The notes under the pieces are model-generated. The model had not been told where the DNA came from and searched no databases. It saw only the letters and a list, made by a program, of their open reading frames with translations. A stretch of 34,278 nucleotides of DNA from positions 967,758 to 1,002,035 of the forward strand of contig BFEA01000016.1 in NCBI GenBank assembly GCA_003427395.1, in the 5' to 3' direction. Position 1 is the first letter of the stretch. The number at the start of each line of letters is the position of its first letter. Positions 29,703-34,278 of this stretch are shown in pieces. The DNA is from Chara braunii (Eukaryota; Streptophyta; Charophyceae; Charales; Characeae). The position numbers and the translations under genes were made by a program.

Positions 29703-32475
29703 TGATCACTTCTCACAATCACAGTGTGATTCTTCTCATCCATACATATGTATGAGATCACAAACAGTCAAATCCAGAATCCGAACCATAAAACATACTT
29801 GCAATCACATCAAGGATTCAACCAAAAGTCCACGCACAACATGGGGTCAACTTCAACCAATCTCTGCACTCATACCCCTTGCTATAGCCATGCAAGCCCC
29901 AACCTTTATCCAACCTTCCATAATTAAATACTGAGTACCTTTGTTAAATGACCATTCAATAAAACCCTGGGTGAATAAAACAAATCAAAACCACCGTGCC
30001 AAATCCTTTAGGTTGAGTGGCGAGAGTGAAATGAAGTTGAGTCATAAACCGACGAATCGGCAACCGGCTTGTTATCAGTGATAACGGAAGATGATCCTCG
30101 TGGGATCAAGCTGAATCTAGCTCAAATCCCGAATCAAGCGATCAAGAGGACCTGAAACACAAGACAAACCAATCCCCAGACTAAATCTATAAGTCTATGG
30201 AGAATAATTTTCATATCACGATCTCACTCAAACATCGTTCTTAATTAACTAAGTCAAAATCTATCCCTAAGCAGATACCTAAAGAAAAGGTAGATCCTGG
30301 TCGGATCTCCTCTATACAGAGTAAATCTCCAGAATCGCCACCTGTCAAAATATAACCTATCTCCTTGAAACTAGGAAAATTTTGGCAGCACTTCCTGTAC
30401 GAAAAGTGCCTTTTCAGAATTAATACTAGCTTGAATATAAAACTAAAATGTTCCATGACTCTGGAAAGTTCAATTTTGTCTACCTCTCTGAATTAATAAA
30501 AAATTAGACAGCACTCCTTTCAGAAACGGAAACTTCCCAGATTTATACTAAGTCGGATATGAAACTCAAAAGCAGAACTTGAGTTCAACTAAGATAAAAT
30601 TTAACTAGCCTCTAGATATGTAAAATTTGGTCAGCACTCCTTTTAGAAAATGAGACTTTCCATATTCATACGAAGCTAAGTTCAGAACCTTAAATAACTT
30701 TGATTTCTCAAGGTCCAATTTTGTTTAACTCCTTGATTTAAGAAACATTTGAGCAGCACTCCCTTTAGAAAATGTGACTTTCCATATTTTTACTAAGCCA
30801 TTTATAAAAGTTAGATAAGCTGAACTTTGAAGAGACAAAATCTAACTAACTACTTGGTTTTGTAGAATTTTCGGCAACGCTTCCCGTAGAGAAAGTAACT
30901 TACCAATATTTATACAAGACCAAGTATAACAAATGATCCTAGAAACTGCAGGAATTGACCTTCGTAAAATAAACCTAGCTAAGAAAATACGAAAATTGAA
31001 CGAACTTCTATTGCTCTAGCACATGACAAGCAACTAAAGCAACTACCTATCAACTGAAACTCAGACTAAGTAATAGTCTCACTCAACCACATGCAAGACC
31101 AAATGACAAAGGGTAAGTACTCTCACCATTCCCAAGTCGAAGTCCTAATAGATAGTTCATTAACTTTCAGATGATTTAACCCTTATACCAAAATTACATA
31201 TGACATGATGCTAGACCATTCAACTTAGAAACAATGTCTAGCATGCCTTTAGAATATACACGAACAGGTTGCACAACTACTTTTCTCTTCTTTGGACATA
31301 TGACTAGACCATTTAACTTAGAAACAATGTCTAGTCGCCCTGAACTGTTTAATAACCAAAGTTCAATAATTTCTGACTTTGTTTTCAAAAGGAATGAAAA
31401 TATGGGAGGGGACTGAGCCATTAAGCTTAGAAACAATGCTCAACTTGCCCAAACTACTTCCAATTATACTTCGTAATTTACCTTCTCTTCTTAATGATAT
31501 GGCTTAGCGCTGGACCATTAAGCTTAGAAACAATGTCCAACTGCCAGTTCTCATGCAAGTATAAATAAAGTACTTCCTGTTATACTCAGTTTATACTTAT
31601 GTGCGTGGTTTTCAGGCTAAACCATTAAGCTTAGAAACAATGCTTAGCCTTAGACCAGAAATCCTCCCTTAAAAATAAAACAAAAGGTTGAACCATTCAA
31701 CTTAGAAACAATATTAATTCTATCCTCAAACCATTCAAAGCATGAAGTTGGATTTTTCCACCCAACTTCAGCCAGAAACCCCAAAAGAAATAGACAGACC
31801 AAGCCATTCACTTAGAAATAATGCTTGGTCCCGAAAATCAGCCAGACAAACCCTCAAAAATAAACATAGCAACCAGACTATTCAACTTAGAAACAATGCG
31901 TAGTTCTTCAAAAAACAGTCAAATAAACATAGCCCTGGGCCATTCATCTTAGAAACAATGCCCCGTCCTTGGTTGACCCGGTCGAACGCATACAAACCGC
32001 CTTCCTCCCACATTCCCTCACTTCATCCCTAAGTCTGCTTTCAGTTAAAACAAAGAAAAACTTAAGCTTTCCACACATATTCCTTCCATTTAGTCCAATT
32101 AACTCCTAAAAAGAAAGCAAGAATCATAGCGGAACACATACATACAACAGTCAAAGCTAGAGGAAGATAGTCAAACATGGGTATAGTGGGTTCACACAGT
32201 CAGAAGGTGGTATACCTGTCAGTTCCCTGCCTCTAAAACCTCGCCTCGGTTCCGACATAGCTCCCGCAATCGGTGGGTTGATTCCCTACAGAGTCTTGCT
32301 ACGGTCCTACGGGTCACAACCCCGCCTGCCGCCTTCCTCTCAGAACAAGACTAGACTTAGAGTAAGAAGGACAAAAAAAGAAGTTTCAAACGCTCGAGAT
32401 ACAAGAGAGGGACGAACTCAACTCCCAGGAGACGGCCTCAAAATCTTCGTGCACCTGAGGGTCCCGCTGTGGGGC
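29697..32475 (-). repeat. LTR family copy E (continuation of copy C)
   Basis: Matches LTR A from about 1240 (GTGATGATCACTTCTCACAA) to about 4095 (CACCTGAGGGTCCCGC), where similarity stops. With C (25899-26330 and 27552-27850) it makes one interrupted LTR of about 3.5 kb net, lacking both a 0.4-kb piece near the organellar insertion and the last 1.7 kb seen in A and B. It carries the 125-bp units (about 30370-31030) and the hairpin array. Confidence 0.65.
31209..31968. repeat. Hairpin array E
   Basis: Nine hairpins in the A/B order. Several are perfect apart from the single extra C: GCTAGA/TCTAGC (31209-31243), GACTAGA/TCTAGTC (31302-31336), AGGCTAA/TTAGCCT (31614-31650), GACCAAG/CTTGGTC (31797-31830). 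The fourth is GCTGGA/TCCAAC (31509-31542). Between hairpins six and seven lies another stem, AAGTTGG/CCAACTT (about 31745-31769). Confidence 0.85.
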
Positions 32476-34194
32476 GGCTGCCTACCAGCCGAGTGCACCC
32501 CTTTGACAAAACATGACCTTTTGGAATGTTTTCCTTGTTTTTGCATGTTTTGGTACCTGGATGCATGAGGCTTGAGGGGTTTCTTTTGAGGGAGGTGGGT
32601 TTTCTTTTATTTTTACTAACGGTTGCGCGAGCAAGGAAAAGGACAGCAGACGCAAGGTCTCAAAAAGGGCCTAGAGCGGACTAAGAGTTCAAGATTTCGG
32701 CACGACGCGTGAGAAGCGAAAAGAAGGCGGCAGTCGTTGGGACTAAGGGTGGAAGGCTGGGAAGAACCAGGTACAAAGTTGAGTCGGGTGCCTTGGCTAC
32801 GAGACAACTGGTACAGAGGGGGGGCCTCAATTAGGCTGGCCCAAGGGGACTACGGGATACCGCCCTGGCCGTCGCGCCGAGGATGAACTTGGTGTGATGC
32901 GGCTGGCCCGATTGGTGCGGCATGGCCAATTCCGGCCCGAGCATCACGACACAATCCGACGAGATGGGAAGGGCGGATGATCCCTGGTCTAGTCGATGTG
33001 ACCAAGGGGGATGGGATGATCGGCAGGTGTAGGGATCGAGCTGCAAACCGAACCATGCAAAAGGTGATCGGGCGAATCTTACGGATTGCTGACCAATCGA
33101 AGCAAAGGGGGAAGGAGGAAGAGGCCTAGAGAAAGAGGGAGGCAATCCAAAGGAACGAGCGGAGCGAATGAGAAACTATGGCGCAGAAAACCGACTAGCA
33201 TCGAGAATGTCGAGCGACCGAAGCTAAAGGCAAGTGAAGGCTACTGCCGGGTCACGACAACCTAGATCACTCTTGACGGACGACGGCCGAGCAGTAGCGT
33301 GGGGCCATCCGTGAGAGCACGAAGTAAGCCAAAATGATAATTTGAGAAAATTTGAGCAATCCCTCAAAGGGGGTGGCCCCTCCTAAGCTAAGAGGCCCCG
33401 TACTTTTTGCTTGTTTTACAAAAAAAAAAAAAAAAAAAAAAGGGGAGTGAAACTGAGGGGAAAAGTCGGTGAGGTGATGAAGACTGCCAAGCAAGAGAAC
33501 GGAGGAGGTGCGTGAGAAGATCGGATACCCCCGGGGCGAATTTAGTGGGGCAGATGCGAAAAGGACGAGAGGAGCCACGGGCGCATTCCCGGAATGACTC
33601 GGGCGGAGAAAAGGGCTGCGACCGCGAGAGCTAGAAGGAGCAAAGGAGGGAAACAGGGGAGTAAGAGAGGGTAGTGCCGCCGAAATCAAGAAGATGTGGA
33701 CGAGCTGGAATGGTTGAAGAAAGGAGCACGTGCACACCCTTCTTGATAACCGAACGGGAAGTTGGTGGCTCAGGGACAAGGAATGGGGTGGGCACAACCT
33801 AAGAGAGGGTGAGAGAGCTATGAACATCTGAAGGTAGAATGTGAGGGAAGCTTGGTGGATTGGGCGGGAAATTGAAATTTTCATAATAGTTTGAAATTGG
33901 CGCCGGAAGAACTCTGCAACCAGCTGAAGGAGGAGCCGAAGGGCAGTAATTCGCCGGGACTGAGGAAGGGAGGATCGGCGAGAGAGGGCTCTTGTCCGAA
34001 CAAAGAGTACATGAAGGGAGACAAGGAGGAGTACAGGGGGAGAGTACGGAGGCGTCCGGAGCGACTGTGCGTACGTCGCCGAACTAGTGCACCGTGAGCG
34101 GAGTAGAGAGGGGAGGGAGTCAGGGTGTACGAGGATGCGAGCGCCAGTAGCGCCCGACAGTTCTCACTAACGCTCGAGGTCGAGCTAACGACCC

Positions 34195-34196
<2 letters not shown>
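32476..34196. other. Purine-rich, gene-poor region
   Basis: The plus strand is strongly G+A-rich over about 1.6 kb and GC-richer than the LTRs. A 205-codon minus-strand frame (33884-33267) is rich in S, L, P and F and contains a run of F opposite the A tract, so it looks like a by-product of composition. A 68-codon plus frame at 33891-34097 is likewise charged (K, R, E, G). I recognise no domain. Confidence 0.45.
33420..33441 (+). repeat. Poly(A) tract of 22
   Basis: An uninterrupted A run preceded by GCCCCGTACTTTTTGCTTG-like sequence. It could be the tail of a small plus-strand retroposon, but no start or target-site duplication was found. Confidence 0.8.

Positions 34197-34198
<2 letters not shown>

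Positions 34199-34278
<80 letters not shown>
34199..34278. repeat. GA microsatellite reaching the window edge
   Basis: About 80 bp of pure GA dinucleotide at the right edge; its true length is unknown because the window ends within it. Confidence 0.97.

Noticed and set aside
33267-33884. 205-codon minus-strand reading frame
   Set aside because: Rich in S, L, P and F because it lies opposite purine-rich DNA, and includes a phenylalanine run opposite the poly(A) tract. No domain.

Overview
This window reads as plant (streptophyte) nuclear DNA made of old, nested transposable elements. I find no intact host gene. Three things point to a plant or charophyte alga: a fragment of the plastid ndhC/ndhK gene pair, a piece of an organellar group II intron maturase, and very large LTR-type direct repeats with Ty3/gypsy-like features. 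The gag-like remnant and the overall style would suit a charophyte or an early-diverging land plant, but this is a weak inference and no species can be named.

Layout. Two direct repeats, A (159-5833) and B (13792-19344), are about 5.6 kb long and differ by very roughly 10-15% by eye. Both start TGT and end TTCGCA. They flank an internal region of about 8 kb (5834-13791). On the minus strand the left edge of B is followed by a primer-binding-site-like sequence, then an unrecognised ORF (11502-10924), then a decayed gag-like frame with a CCHC zinc knuckle (10586-9600). No protease, reverse transcriptase, RNase H or integrase is visible. This fits a minus-strand, non-autonomous LARD or TR-GAG type retrotransposon with giant LTRs. 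A second, more diverged copy of the same LTR family is D (19345-23335), broken by a 785-bp terminal-inverted-repeat element flanked by TTAA. A third is C/E (25899-32475), broken by a 5'-truncated LINE (26331-27551), by a GTACG-rich foldback-like element sitting between TA repeats (28215-28945), and by a plastid plus group II intron insertion (28973-29702). The right end (32476-34278) is a purine-rich, gene-poor stretch ending in a GA microsatellite.

Most striking signal. Every LTR copy carries an array of 9-10 imperfect stem-loops spaced about 65-110 bp apart (A 2833-3593, B 16332-17086, D 22012-22806, E 31209-31968). The core is constant: CATT, loop CAACTTAGAAAC, AATG, with a single unpaired C on the 5' arm. 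The outer stem differs from hairpin to hairpin, yet its two arms remain complementary. Many stem types keep the same order in all copies. This is covariation, so it suggests that base pairing itself was maintained or was part of how the array arose. I do not recognise it as a named element.

The sequences do not form an operon or pathway. The shared theme is retroelement biology: LTRs dense in secondary structure, a gag-only internal region, and later insertions by other element classes and by organellar DNA.
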